This document shows, piece by piece, positions 26,368 to 39,763 of a stretch of 64,000 nt of DNA. Below the pieces are notes generated by a model. The model saw nothing but the letters and a program-made list of their open reading frames with translations. It made no database searches and had not been told where the DNA came from. Source of the DNA: Tubulanus polymorphus (lineage: Eukaryota; Nemertea; Palaeonemertea; Tubulaniformes; Tubulanidae). The stretch is from contig NC_134029.1 of assembly GCF_964204645.1 (NCBI RefSeq), positions 6,590,001 to 6,654,000 on the forward strand, given 5' to 3'. Positions within the stretch are counted from its first letter, which is position 1. Every line of letters begins with the position of its first letter. The translations under genes and the position numbers were made by a program.

Positions 26368-29300
26368 TTCTGTGTATTACTTAGATCAGGGGACTTCTTT
26401 TTGGTTTTGGTACGGGATGATCTCGGTAATGTTCGGTCCAGCTCGGTGTTATCTGACGGTGTTTTGTTGTTTAAACCGGCTGTGCTGCTGTTCAGCGTAA
26501 TAGCTGCTGTTAAAATGTGTATAATAGAATTTTAAGCATTTCTGTTTTAAATGTTACATCAGGGTAAATACGGCTAATACTACCGTATAAGGTATATTTG
26601 CACCTTTTTAAAGGAAGATTTGGAATTTATGGATGAATATTGTCTCATTGTTTGATCTTCCCTTATATTTCGTTTGGTTTTGTTTTCTCCAGTCGAATTC
26701 AAAACGCCTCTTTGGGCGCAATGTTACATCGGTAAAGTGCCCCTTCATTTTCCAATAAGAAAAAAAGCAACTAAACAAAATTATTGGTTGGCGTACAGTC
26801 CCCAGTCTCCCACGGTGGCTTCTTTTCGTGGTCATTTAAGATTGGTTCCTCTTTCAACATATAAAGATAGCTGACAGAAAATGCAAGCTACATGGGTAAA
26901 AATCGCAAGTAATGTTTGTTTTTATGCAATTAGGGTCTTCACAAAGAAATATAATTAGTTTCTTTAAACTAATTAAGTTTGCAAATGTTAACTCGGTAGA
27001 AAGTATCTTTACGTGTTACTGAGTCATGCGCTTGATTATCTAACGGAACTTTCAGGATAAATAGTCACATTAGGTGCGACCAATCTCGAAGCAAACTTGT
27101 CCGTAACCATGGCAATATCGTAATCAATACCGGATGTAATTGCTAACAAGATTGTCTTCTTTGTATCGTCTGCACACGAAGTTGTCGAAACCAGGATTGA
27201 TTATCGCATCATATGCATGCATTGAATTTTATACGTAAACATCAGTGTATCCTACTCTTGATGTCAAAATTATTAAATGCAAAGTTACATGACGAGACGT
27301 GGATAAAAGCCAAATCAATGATGATAAACCTATCGATAAGCTATTCTTGAGTTAGGAAATTCAAACATCTGAGTTCAAAACCGTCGAAACCATTTCTCCG
27401 TGTAGTTCGTATGCCTATATTTCGCCTAGTAATATAATGCAGTCCATTTCAACGGGTTTCACTCTGATTTTCAAGATGTTTGAGTCAGATTTTACCGACC
27501 AGCCGGCAGTACTGCGTTCTTATTCTCTTTTCCATTGTTCGCGTGATCTATGCCATTTATTTACTGCTTCTGCCTTAATGCTAATTTAGGTACCGGTACC
27601 GCATGAGATATTTTATATTTAACGAAAAAAAACGAACTGTCCAAAAGGGAATTACTGTGATAAATAAGCATGTTAAATGTATATAGCAAGAGTTTTTAGA
27701 GTGAACACATATATAAACATATACATACATATTGTAGGGGCGGATGTAGATTTTTCTAGGTGTGAGGTTTTTTTTCGTGACATTATGAAAATAATCCTGA
27801 TCAGTACAGGAACAAAACGAGCTGTCTTAATGGTTCCAAATACAGGTAAAAATTCTAGATTCATATTATTGTGACACTTTGTAATGTAACGTGGAATATC
27901 GAGGTTATGTTTGCCACCAAGCGTCATTTGACTGCTACCAAACACACAAGCGGCTTAAACTGAAATATAAAGGCCGTATACGGCTCCATGTGATACATGT
28001 TAAGAATACATGTGATTTCCGTTCATGCCTTCTGGTTTTCATTCTTATTTTTCGACTGCACCTTCCATCCACAAACTTCCGGATGGAAGCAACCCCTTCA
28101 TCGAGATACTGTATCAATCTGCTACTCCGGTCACACTGCATAAGGCTGCCGTGTATCTTAGATACCCGTGGTTGCTTTGTACGGTGACTTTTCACCGGCC
28201 CCATTCAACGCCCCCGCTGCATCCGCCCTTCCAATAATTAGTTAATCTAGATCTCTCTTTTCATACTACTACTGCTTTAGGTTTCTGCGATAGAACCATG
28301 GGTTTCAAAATAAATGAAAAAAAACTGAAATCTCATATGTTAATCACCAGTTTGTGGGCTATTTACATCCCAATCATCGTTCACTTTGGATCAAAATATT
28401 CCTTAAAATATTTTGGTGACGGTTCTGTCTCGATGTTACATTCTCATAATGACGATGCCATACTCGGAGGAAACACGTCTGTTAAAATTAAGGAGTGGGC
28501 CTAGAGACTCAGGGAGAGAAAAACGATAATAAGCTGTATATCATTGAGCTGAAGTCACGAAACTTTTTTTTTATGTATATAAAGTATTCAAATTCAATAT
28601 GATATATTGTATTTATAGAATAATGTATAAAACATATCTACATAAAATAATTGTATGAATAACATGTTAGCCTATTCATCACTTTGTGCTTTAATAATTT
28701 CAATTTTACTTTATAAGTATTTGAATGTTAGTCTTCTGCGATATAAGTGTCGGTATGTCAGTTATTTCAGTCTATTCAAAAAAACCACCACAATAAGACC
28801 TTCAAAAACCTTTTACTCGGTAGAAAATTATACACATATCTTTGTTTTATCCCTTTGAAAACTGAATTCATTCGAAATCGGTCACAAACATTTGGCCAAT
28901 GATGTTTTAGGGTTTATTTTTCTATTCGTAAATGTTCCAATTGCATTTGCTGTTGTGAAATAAGTTATAATAACTTTTTTTCATTTCTCGAAACTATAGA
29001 ATCTGAAATATTAATTCCGCACCTGTGAATGGGTCCATGTGCATAAACTATAACGTATACTATAATCTTGGCCGTGTATCCTTGGCTTTTACAGAAAAAT
29101 AGTTATACAGCAGCATTCTGCGTCACCGATAGTCTACACAAGGCTCAGTTAAAATCACATTTTCTTGTAAAATATACAATGAATTAACCTTGACAGAGGC
29201 AAAAACATATGAAACCGACCTCCGTCACACTTTATGCAAGTTGCAATTTAACCTATATATTATTATTTGATTCGTTGTAAATATACTGTCGAATATGTAA

Positions 29301-30437
29301 AGATACGTGTCAATCTAAACGTCTTTATAATACGACGTTTAGTTTTAATATATATGGATAATTGTTATGAATGTAAACAATTTTTATCAGAGCTCAAATT
29401 GATATTTTCTAGAAATAATCACTGTGTATAGATTTATGAGCAGCATGTTATCTGGTTGGTACGCGGGCCGGGCCTGAAAATGGCGGACTTTCATGTAGCA
29501 AGGCTTCTCAATAGCGCGTGATAAATAATCAAACGTAAATGGGGGAAAAGTTGTACAATCTTTTTGGCGAAGTGCTGATAATCTGGAATGGTTTAGAAAA
29601 CAATAAAATTATTCAAACTGAAATAAAGTTTTTTCTTATTATATTCATTTTTGTGGAGCACTTAATGTCGTGCAGTGATGCAGGATCCGATGACCTGACC
29701 TCAAATAAAAGTTTCGTATTTGTTCACTTCAATCCTTGATTTGGGCGTTCGGGGGTCTGTGCTCGACCATATTATCACCTGCAACAAAATGATGCGTTCC
29801 ACTTCCATAAGTCCCTTCAACTACTTCCTCTTTACATTAGATTGAATACGTCAATTCGACTTAAACACTGTAATTTCTTTTGCTGCTAATTCATTTTTAG
29901 AAACCAGAGAAATCTAATCTAGCCTATGCTATGATTATTGTTGTATATTCTTTATCATTGTTACTAGTCTAGGCCCTAATCCTTTATTACCGTCCAATTA
30001 CAGTGGTTTTTGTACAGATCAACATCGGAAATAATATCTTTTGGCCACAAGCATTTATTGATTTTGATTCAAAAAGTGTCTCTCGTCATCGGAAACGCGT
30101 CGAGAAGCATATCGCAAACATTCATTCAGATATTTTTTCTACGTATCATCAATATACCACGATCATTATAAATATCATTGTTAACAGTTACACGGCGCGA
30201 CTCAAACGAGTAAGATTGATGATGAATAATACAATTAATTTGAATTGACGTTTATCGAGTGTATCGCGTTTATGAAATAACCTTAGCCTATAATACTCCA
30301 TAATACTTCCGGTTTACTTCCGGGTTTTTTTAATTAAATTGATTTGCGATGAAAAACATTCAATAAACACATCCAAAACATCAAATTGCTCGTTTTTAAT
30401 GCACTGGGCTTGACAAGCTGCGACAGCGAGAAAGGAC
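26368..30437. other. Intergenic: CNG 3' region to GTPBP3 promoter
   Basis: This stretch should hold the CNG 3' UTR and the GTPBP3 promoter. I see no additional coding exon. Small open frames at about 28298-28504 and 29539-29739 lack family features. AATAAA-like sites occur at about 28310, 29622 and 29703, but I cannot say which is used. Confidence 0.45.
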
Positions 30438-33400
30438 ATGGGTTTTATACTGTTGCATAGGCTTTTGAATTCGTCAAGGAGATCTTACTTAACATTAACA
30501 GCAGCAGTGCCAGTAGTGATGAGAACTATTATTCATAATCTGAGTCGAATGAGGCCTAAACTGACATTGAAAACTGAAGAACCTGGATTAGCAAACCCAA
30601 TCCGACGAAAATATTCAAATTGGACCTCGTGTGAAAAGACGATTTTTGCTCTATCCTCGGGCTTTGGTAAGAGTGGTGTAGCCATCATCAGAGTGAGTGG
30701 CTTTGATACCGAAAAATGTTTACGAAAAATGACGCGCCGCAATGAAACTCCTAAACCTCGCGTAGCTTCCTTGCGAACATTCTATAAACATGATTCTGGG
30801 GAGCCAATTGATACCGGGATATTGATATGGTTTAAAGGTAAATTTGGAGTTGTGCGACATTCCACAATGATTAATAGAATTTTGAGTGGAAATTACCCAC
30901 TCAAAAAAGTGCAAGTTCAAACCTACCGATCAACCTTTGAAATAAACTCTAAAAAGGGATAATATTTTTCTTTTTCACAGGGGCTCAAAGTTTTACCGGT
31001 GAAGATTCATGCGAATTTCATGTTCATGGAGGTAGTGCAGTGGTTGCTGCAATGTTGAATACTTTAGGTACGATTTCACATCTCCGCCCAGCGGAAGCCG
31101 GTGAATTCACCAAACGGTACGTACAAATTTGAGATCTACCTCAAGATACTAAAATGTTTTCAATACAGTAGAATGTCCAACTCAAAAAAAGTATATACAG
31201 AGTAGGCCCTAATCGGAGTCTGTGGTATTTAGTAGTGGAGTCTTTTAAATGGGAATGTTAGGAGTAGGCCTACCGGTAGTATAAGGGGTAAGAACCTGAC
31301 ATTGTTTTGTCAAGGAAGACAGAATCTGGTAATTCAAAAACGACTTTTATGAGAATTGAGACTTTAACTTTGGACAACTGGATCGTAATCCACTCAGCTG
31401 ATCTCAATAATCAATTCGATACTTTATAAGTATAATGCATAAATGCATAATAAGTGCAAATTTGTTGTCAATTTGGTGGTTGTAGAAGTGTCACTCAAGT
31501 AAGAGTCACTTGATAAAAATGATAGGCCTATATATTCATCTTTAGGGCTTTCCTCAATGGTAAATTAGATCTTACAGAAGCAGAGGGCCTTGGAGATCTA
31601 ATACAAGCCGACACAGAAGCTCAAAGAAAACAGGCTTACAGACAAATGAACAGTGGACTAAGCAAAATCTACTCTGAATGGAGAAATACACTGATTAAGG
31701 TTGGTTTATTATACGTAGACACAAAAATATTAATCTTGCTTTTTGTGAGCAATTCCTCAATCCTCAATTTTTTTTCCGATCTTTTATTCACTTAGTGTGC
31801 AGCAAATGTCGAAGCCTACATTGACTTCAGCGAGGATGAAAATATCGAAGAAGATGTGCTGGATCATGGTGTGAATTCTTTGATGTTAGGAAAACAGCAT
31901 TTTGATGTTTTTCGTTTCTGTTTATCTGGATGACAGCCTTGATAGTTCTGATATTTGTTTCACTTATCGCTTTACAGTTGATGTAGAACTGACTAGTTTG
32001 CTCGCAAAGCTGCGCGCTCACCTATCGGATAGTAGACAAGGTGAACGACTGCGCAACGGCGTCCAAGTGACTATCATCGGTGAACCAAACATAGGCAAAA
32101 GTAGTCTGCTGAATAAGATATGTAAGTCATTGCATTAGCATAGAATTCTCGATTTTTGATTCATTATCTCCACAAAAGCTTTAAAGAGCTAAATAGCCGA
32201 AAGTGCTGTGGCCAATAAAAGAAGATATTTTTGTGAGAAGATATTTCGAGTCACTGTTTTTAAGCAGAATGGGTGTATCTTTTTCTGACAGGTGAAAGGC
32301 CGGCGGCGATAGTTTCACCAATAGCTGGAACGACGAGAGATATCGTGGATACCGCTTTAGATATTGGCGGATATCCAGTAGTAATCAGCGATACAGCCGG
32401 ATTACGCGACACTGTCGATTTAGTGGAAAAGGAAGGCGTTCGCAGAGCATTTCAAAGGTGATGCAGGCACTTCCTCAAAATTCGAAAGTTTCTCCACACT
32501 GTTCTATTAGAACTGAAAAACTTATAATGTTATCAATATCTTTTTAGATTGTTGTTTATTATTTCAGGACAAACGAGTCAGATTTAAAGATTGTCATGAC
32601 AGACGTGCGGCAACTATCAGCCGTTCACGCAGGAAATATCCGACATTTTATCGAAGAACATTTGAAGAAGTTGGGATTCATAATCTCAAAATCAGCTGAA
32701 AACGAACAGTGCGATACAACAAGTGGAAGCACTGTCAATTGTGACGACTCGGTTACTAGTGATTCAAGTGTAATAGACTTGAATGATGTGATATTAGTGT
32801 TCAACAAATTGGATTTAATCGATCGACATGATAAGAATCAAATAATCAGGGAATTAAAATCGGTATCCGACATCAACTGTTGTGTTCTATCATGTGAAAC
32901 TGAACACGGCTTCGACGAATTTCTTGAAACTCTCAAAAACAGAGTCCAAGCGCTGTAAGAAAAATATTTTAGTACTCACAAATTTGAAACATTTACAGGG
33001 TGGCCACTTCCCCTCATTTACAAATTCCCTGATTTTACTTACGTGTTATAACACAAAATCCTCCAAGTGAATTGGCAGATGAATGGAGAAATGCATGCTA
33101 AATGGTATAGACAAATTCCCTCAGTTTTCCAGTTTTTTGGCAAGATTTGTCAAATTCCCTGATTTTTTTCTAGATTTTTCTGATTCCCTGAGTTTGCCAG
33201 GCTATCCTGTTTTATACAATGAATCGGATATATCTTCTGGGGCCAGTTGCACAGTCGTGACTTAAGTCCAAAAGTGGTCTTAAATTTTAAGAGTACTGGT
33301 CTTAAGTTGTTAGATTGGCTATAAAACTAAGCCATGACTATGCAACCGGCCCCAGTATCTGAACATCAGGGGCCAGTAGCGCAGTCATGGCTTAGATTTT

Positions 33401-33759
33401 AGACCAGTTTAAGACCATCTTAGTTCTATAGCCTATCTAACAGCTTAAGACCGATCAAGATCCACAACCGTGTACTGGGTCCTGTTATGAAACTTCCAGC
33501 ATGTAAACACTTCATTTCTTATTTCAGGTGCGGAAATCCATCGATGGGAGACGTTAGTTTCACTCGAAGTCGTCATCGCTTGCATATCACGCGTTGTTTA
33601 GACGGACTGCAATCTTATTTATATCTGAAAAACACTGATATCGTGTTGGCCGCAAATGAACTTCGAAAATCGATTTATCAGTTGGGTAAAATTACTGGAC
33701 AAGTCACAACCGATGAAATATTGGACGTTTTGTTTAAAGATTTTTGTATCGGAAAATGA
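30438..33759 (+). CDS. GTPBP3: Mitochondrial tRNA modification GTPase GTPBP3 (MnmE homologue)
   Basis: Eight exons: 30438-30837, 30981-31116, 31546-31699, 31796-31868, 31978-32121, 32292-32457, 32568-32954 and 33528-33759. Every junction keeps phase, giving 563 residues. With MTO1/GidA partners, this family installs the taurinomethyl (5-carboxymethylaminomethyl-type) group at wobble U34 of mitochondrial tRNAs. A basic, hydroxyl-rich N-terminus fits a mitochondrial presequence. The folate-binding N-domain begins at [21 protein letters not shown]. The helical domain holds [21 protein letters not shown]. The G domain has G1 GEPNIGKS (289-296), the K-loop AGTTRDI, G3 DTAG (336-339) and G4 NKLD (437-440). 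The C-terminus is FCIGK, the conserved cysteine motif of MnmE. It is longer than the human protein (about 492) because of the N-terminus and a loop rich in serine and aspartate before G4. Exon 1 could start at an internal Met. Confidence 0.95.
32996..33209. mobile_element. hAT-like MITE in GTPBP3 intron 7
   Basis: The left end CAGGGTGGCCACTTCCC and the right end read on the minus strand as CAGGATAGCCTGGCA form imperfect inverted repeats. The body repeats AAATTCCCTGATTTT, a signature of a family common in invertebrates. No clean 8-bp duplication is visible. Confidence 0.6.
33239..33353. mobile_element. GGGGCCAGTTGC MITE, copy 1
   Basis: A 115-bp element bounded by GGGGCCAGTTGCACAGTCGTG and, inverted, GGGGCCGGTTGCATAGTCATG. 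It is a near-palindrome inside GTPBP3 intron 7. Confidence 0.75.
33367..33484. mobile_element. GGGGCCAGT MITE, copy 2
   Basis: A second member starts 13 bp after copy 1 (GGGGCCAGTAGCGCAGTCATGG) and ends with the related inverted sequence CAGGACCCAGTACACGG. It ends about 40 bp before the acceptor of the last GTPBP3 exon. Confidence 0.65.
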
Positions 33760-33761
33760 TG

Positions 33762-33767
33762 AATAAA
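33762..33767 (+). promoter_or_regulatory. Candidate poly(A) signal of GTPBP3
   Basis: AATAAA sits 2 bases after the GTPBP3 stop codon, which would imply an extremely short 3' UTR. Confidence 0.5.
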
Positions 33768-36374
33768 AACATCAATTTACAGATAACATCCGGATTTTTT
33801 TCTCTGTAATTTGTTGTTTTATCAAATCTGGCAACAAAATTTTTGTTCAGGCCATACGATCTATCATCAGAGGTTATGCTCTTCACCCAGAGCTGGAAGT
33901 GGTCATATCCACTGTGATCACTGTCGATCTATGATCCTTGCCTACTGTGGTAACGTCGGATAAGGTTCTTGGTAAAAGGTTGTAAGGTAGATCAGCACGA
34001 ATTATACTTCTAAGCTTTGCAGACATATCTGACACTGGACATTTCTACGTCATGTACCCATTAAAAACCCTATCCGCCTGAATTCTACCTGAAAGATTGA
34101 GTTTCCTCCTGAAGTGAACACGCAGAAACCAACATTATACATGGATGGAATGTTTTCTTTTATTTCACACGACTGTTATCAAACACTTTATAATATGGAA
34201 GTATGAAATAAATAAGTTAAAAGAGGAATCTTAGATAAAAAACTTAACATTATGGGGTCTGTTATGTAGCATCACAATATATTATTGGATAGATAGTAGT
34301 GGTGCTGAATTGATACACCAGTATTAACAAGCGGTGGACTGGGCAAAATTTTGAGACACGATCAGTCATTACATACAATTCGAATCTTTCAGTAACGATC
34401 TATCAATGAAACTAACTGATCAGAGAATGTAGCGATTACGTTATTTCTGGAGAATTACATAATATTAGATATCAGTTTATGCCGTTCTATAATAACTCGT
34501 CAAAATACACATGTAATAAATTCAAATACCGTGAATTCAGTACAAACACTTGAAATACCAAATTGGAAGCTAACCAATTACCAGGTAAATCAACGTAAAG
34601 AAGCTTGAAATTAGGTCATGTACATGTTCCAATAAAATGTAATTGATTCAATCTCAACGTTAAAAAGGCAGCATGAATAAAAACTCATTGGCACTGGTAA
34701 CCTAGAGCAACAGCTAGATACACTTGAATTGAAAATAAACAGGAAAAGCTTTTATACAATGATTTGAGGGTGGAGTATATTACAGGTAATTAAAAACATT
34801 TAGTGCAATATACGTTTGCATAACTAACCCAAATCAATATCAAGTTGTCACAGGACCTGACAAATACCCAGCCTAATGCAGGTTAAGAACCTTCACAAAA
34901 TGTGAGCGAATTCTTTTTCGGCTTTCCTTATGCACCAATATGTTATATTTTTTAACACAAATTCAACAAGCTTACAAGTATAAATGATCTCGTGTTGGAA
35001 TGGATATTGTAGTTCATATCAATTCAATCCATTTAAATATTCTAAAGACATCAAATTACCAGAACCAGTGGGCTTTGGGAGTGTGATCTGATACAGATGT
35101 TAAGGTGCTATGCGTATTCCACTTCAGCTCATTGCTGCGACTGAAATATCACGACAACCACTAGTTATCTTACCATTAAAATAATCTTACTTAGCTACAA
35201 TATAGAATATAAAACCAGTGTTCAAGACAAGTAAAGACACCGATATATAGGAATAAGCTTTCTTTTAGATTATAAGCTATTCAAACTCATACAATTTGTT
35301 CGCTATGCTACAATAATATATATCACTCACAGTAAGTACCGGTACATTGACTACAGAACATAGACTAACAAAGATAGATACCAGGGCCATGCAAGTTAAA
35401 AACTCTAGTGGACGGAGGAAATGAATCCATTCTTACTAATTTGATAATCCACCCAACTGCATCCCCTTAAAACATTCACCATTGTAGTGTGGAAATTGGA
35501 AGAACACCTTTCAAAAGTGTGCCGAATATGCCGGAGGTGAGGTCCAAGTAACAGGTGAAGCCTGGACGATAAATACACTGCAGATTGGTTGTACCTGAAT
35601 CGTAGCAATTTTCATTTGAAGAATTCAATACCGATAAGTTATTAAGCACGCATTAAATAGATAAATTTACAAGACGAAGATTCAATAAATATATCTAACT
35701 GTACATATCTGTGAGAATTAACACATCTACATCAAGCATATTTTGTTTGCATTATGCCTCGTTGAATAAATAACAAATGAAGAACTTTTTTCAATATAAA
35801 TGATATGAAATGAATGAAGTCGAATGTACGTAAGCATTGAGGTTCAGGTTTCCTTCTATGTAGCTGATTTAATCATCCCTCGTAGATTCCTGAAAATATG
35901 AGTTAACGTGCATGAAAGCAAGAGCGACATAACTTTTTCAACAGTTGTGAAAACCTGTATCGCACTCAGCCCAGTCTTACTCGGCTGAACATCCCTGCAA
36001 TAAGAGGGAATATTTCAAATATCGAAAAAGCCATTTCCATTCCGTAATGGCAGTTATCGCCTAAGTTTAGCGTATTCCAGTGATTAAACATATACTGAAA
36101 AATGGGCCCCTGATATTTCTAAAATCTAGTTCACTTAAAGTGTTTTTGTCTAAGAGAATCATTCAACAGTAGAACTCACTTTAAATAATTTGGATGACTA
36201 GAGACTGCCTAGATTTCTCCGAATTAAGAATAATAGTGTACATGGTTCCAGGTTAAATGGACGAAATATTTCAACCGAATCAAGTGAAAATCCGGATTGA
36301 AAAATCCGAATGTATTCTGCCTGATTCGGGACGGATACGACTGTAAGCTGATTTCTTTCTCGAGTTAAATCAGT
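33768..36374. other. Intergenic, no gene seen
   Basis: AT-rich sequence lies between the convergent GTPBP3 and GOLM-like genes. I see no coding exon. It may include extended 3' UTRs of either gene. Confidence 0.45.
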
Positions 36375-36380
36375 TTTATT
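36375..36380 (-). promoter_or_regulatory. Candidate poly(A) signal of the GOLM-like gene
   Basis: AATAAA on the minus strand lies about 30 bases beyond the predicted stop codon. Confidence 0.4.
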
Positions 36381-36409
36381 CACGGTAGTCAAACAACTTA
36401 CTTGACGTA

Positions 36410-39400
36410 TTACTCATTCCTCATCTTATATCGCAGCTTTTCTGGTTCAGCATTATTCCCTTTATATTTTGAAGATTCTGAAAAGCCAGTGAAACAAATT
36501 GAATTTATGAATCATAACAGATTTCGATATAAAAATGTATTTGTTTTTATTTCCACTGTTTTGTTTGGTGTGCTGCATTAGCCAATCCTGGAAATAGCTT
36601 TTCACCTGAAGCACAAAAGAAACTATTTTTGGGATAACCCTTCGGTATAATGGCGTGGAATCGGCTCTTCATTTTCATGCAATTCAATCGGTTATATCGG
36701 AGATTCATATCTCAGATGAGAAATCTTGCGGAAAAATTTCATTTCTTAATTCCAATCTTACCTTTCTCACGTAAACCAGCTGCGTTATATTTTCCTGCCT
36801 TCGCATTCGATTTACCGTCCACATTGTTTCCTTTTCTGATTTTCATCCGTTCGTACGTTTCTTTTTTATGTGGTTCTCGTTCCGCGTCTTTCTTCTGACT
36901 GCGATCGGACTGTTTTTGGTCTTCTTTTGCGACGGCATCCTTGGGCGGCAAGTTGTGAGATTCATCATTAATTTTGGTATTGGTATTTTTTGACTTTTTG
37001 TCGATTCTCACGCCAGTCTCCTCAAAGGTCTTTTCGTGTCTTTCGGTTTTTATACCCCCCAACTGTAGCTTTTCTGCTTTTATCACACCTCTCGAAACAT
37101 CGGGTTTGCGAACATTTGGTTTTACTTTTGTGTCGGGATCATCATCATTTTTGTATCTGCTTTTCTCTGATTGTTCAGCTTTTCCAGGTTTTTCCGCTGG
37201 GCTGCTTGGTTTTTTATCTTTTCGTACTGGTTTATTTTCATCTTCATCATCCACAACTTCGGTATCTGACATTCCATGATTCTCAACTTCGGCATCTGAC
37301 ATTCCATTTTTGTCACTGGAGTCAACTGCAATTACACGGCCCAAAATGTATTGCATTATTTATTATTATGTGTATTAAAAAACAGTTTTTAGTGCCTAGG
37401 TCTGTCTCTAGGTGGCACACTGGGTCCATTCATTGCCCTGCACAACTAGACCCCATACCAACATTGTACCCAAGTTTCATCAAGATCGACCCAATATTAA
37501 CAAGGAGCCTATCGGCTTATATTGCTCCGTTGTGTGATTTGAAGAAATAGAAGCTGCATACTTAGGGGTGCCCCCTCTTGGCCAAATCCAAAAAAGGCTC
37601 TGTACTTTGTAGTATTGGTCCATAGAACATTCATACCAAATTTGGACTTGATCTGATTAAAACTGTAGGACTAGTAGCGATTTGAAGAAATAGAAACTCC
37701 ATCCCAAGGGGCGCTCCTGGGGGACGAATCCAAAAAATGGCTCTATAACTTTATAGGCCTTGGTTTATAGAACATTCATACCTAATTTGGAATTGATCTG
37801 ATTAAAACTGTAGGGCTAGTAGCGATTTGAAGAAAAAGTTGACAGACGAACGAACGAACCCATTAGCTCCGCTGGCCTTCAGTCAGAGCGGAGCTAACAA
37901 AGCTAAGTAGCTGTAAGACAGACATACAGACCTACAGACACAGACAGTATGGAAATAAGGGTCTCGTAATGGAAGCTACAGAACCAATAGGATACTTACC
38001 GTTTTTTAAGGTTTTCGTTTGGTTAGAAGATTTATAGGTTTTATCAGGTTCGTTCGGTTGGTCTATCGATACAGCTCGTTTCTCATTATTCATTTCTTGA
38101 TGATGCGCAATTTTGAATTCTTCAGCCTGCTTATCGGCTCTTTAAATAAAAACAAAACACGTAACGTTTTTAATTCTTTTACCCGTGGTTTATAATAGGA
38201 AAGCACAAAACATACGCTATCAGTGCATTGAAATTGTCGCAGAGCATTGTTTGGATTCATGACAAGACAAAACATTCGACACAAGTTTCTGAGTCACAAT
38301 TTTGGTGACCCACTTCATCAAATTTTATATCTAAAGTCCTTGTAATAATAGTGCTTATGTGTAATAAATGGAAACCAACTGTAAATAAGCTACCGTATCA
38401 TTATTTACTATAGACGCACGCCCTGAAATCAACTGTTTTCTTTGCAGTATGCAATTATAGCAATACTAACTTAAAAGGAGCGGCATTTGCTGTACTTACA
38501 TTGCATCCGCATCTGGTCTGTCAGCAATTACTTTGACTGCAAAAGGAAGAACAGCGATTTATTTCTTCTAAAATTCATAACTTGTAGTATCACCAGGAAA
38601 TTTTATGAGTGACTGAGGGAAGAATGGGAAACCAAGCCAAGCCAATCTTCTATTCAAGACATCGGCACAAAAAGGATGGACACAAAGAATTTCCTAAGAA
38701 CTATGAAGAAGTACGGGCATTAAGAAAGTATCAATGATCTATCACAAATTAACTCCACTCCACATACTGCATTTTCTAATGATCTCTTACCTGGCGTTGG
38801 TCCATTTCTATGAATGACATCAAACAGCTGTTTTTGACAGGTAGCCTGAAAAACAAATCGCAAAGATTACACAGAGTTCAAGCGCAGTATAAATTCAGAA
38901 GGCCTATCAATAACCAGTACCACTTTCCCTAAGATGGTTTACAAGACAAACGAAATTTGAACGGAAGGAAATTAAATTCAAGCTGACCCTGTATTATTTT
39001 AGGGAACACTATTTTGTTGACGTCTATATATGATATACTCATAAAAATAACAAAAAAGTCATTTTCTTAGGTATAGGGTTTAGAGTTTTGATAGGGTTAG
39101 GATTAGGTTGAGTGCTGTGTGTAGTTTAAACATTCAGAAGAATTCAACAAGCTCTGGTGGTCTAGTCAAAAGATGCTGTGCTAGCAATATGCTGTTTCGA
39201 ATACTGCTCTTTTTTCTCTTCTATTCTATGCACTTTCCTTGAATTTTCTAAGTCATGCACCTGAACGCGCATGCAGTGTTAATTAGCCAATTGGAGCGAG
39301 CTGCCACTATCAGTAAAATGGTGTAGCGGGAATAGAATATCGCCTGCCAATTTGAACTATTCTAGCATATATTTAATATTATCCAAACACTCACTTCTTT

Positions 39401-39763
39401 CTCTTTACATTGCATCAATTCGTCTGACTTTTGCTTCATTTCGGAATCCCTGACGCCGAGGTTTTTTTCATGGTCGCTCAACAAAGCGAAGTTCTTCGAT
39501 AATTGTTGTTTATGGGCAGCATTTTTTTCTATCAGGAGCTGGTTGCGTTTTTCAAGGGATATCTTCTTGATCGCCAGCAGTCGGAATTTGTCGTGCAGTT
39601 CGCCGATCTCTTGGACAAACCTGCGATTTTTGGACGACACATTCCAGTAGTTAAAACCGAGGATACAGATTACGACGACTAATCCGATTACCACGAACGG
39701 CGGCGAACGATTACCACCAGACCGTAATGCACCTCTAACAGATGACGATGCACCGTTTGACAT
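36410..39763 (-). CDS. Golgi membrane protein of the GOLM1/GOLM2 (GP73/CASC4) family
   Basis: Exons in transcript order: 39763-39395, 38845-38791, 38536-38500, 38139-38000, 37325-36762 and 36477-36410. All phases agree, giving 410 residues, like human GOLM1 (about 400) and GOLM2 (about 430). It is a type II membrane protein of the Golgi lumen. A short serine-rich cytosolic tail is followed by a signal anchor at about residues 21-40. The segment SPPFVV...ILGFNYW matches the family, whose human member reads SPPLVL...VLGFNYW. A luminal coiled coil (about 45-123, FVQEIGELHDKF onward) leads into a low-complexity Lys/Asp/Glu-rich tail containing two MSD(A/T)EVE-type repeats. The last two exons are the least certain: the donor at 36761 is strong (AAAG/GTAAGA) and the 36477 acceptor keeps frame. 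Reading through the donor instead ends after GKIGIKK at 36739. The intron at 37326-37999 contains a tandem repeat. Confidence 0.85.
37340..37996. repeat. ~145-bp tandem repeat with terminal hairpin, in GOLM-like intron
   Basis: About three units share ATTCATACC(A/T)AATTTGGA, GATTAAAACTGTAGG and GATTTGAAGAAA. The block ends in ACGAACGAACC and a hairpin with perfect 11-bp arms TTAGCTCCGCT/AGCGGAGCTAA (37863-37897). A following segment, AATAAGGGTCTCGTAATGGAAGC, recurs near 59305 with one change. It resembles a repeat family spread by transposition. Confidence 0.7.

Noticed and set aside
28298-28504. Small 68-codon gene after the CNG channel
   Set aside because: There is no recognisable sequence, and it is likely a chance frame in intergenic or 3' UTR sequence.
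29470-29520. ATGGCGGAC start of a new gene
   Set aside because: It opens a 14-codon frame only, with no donor in phase. It might be a promoter-type motif but I cannot support it.
36974-37550. Plus-strand open frames of 101 and 186 codons
   Set aside because: They are antisense shadows of the low-complexity GOLM-like exon.
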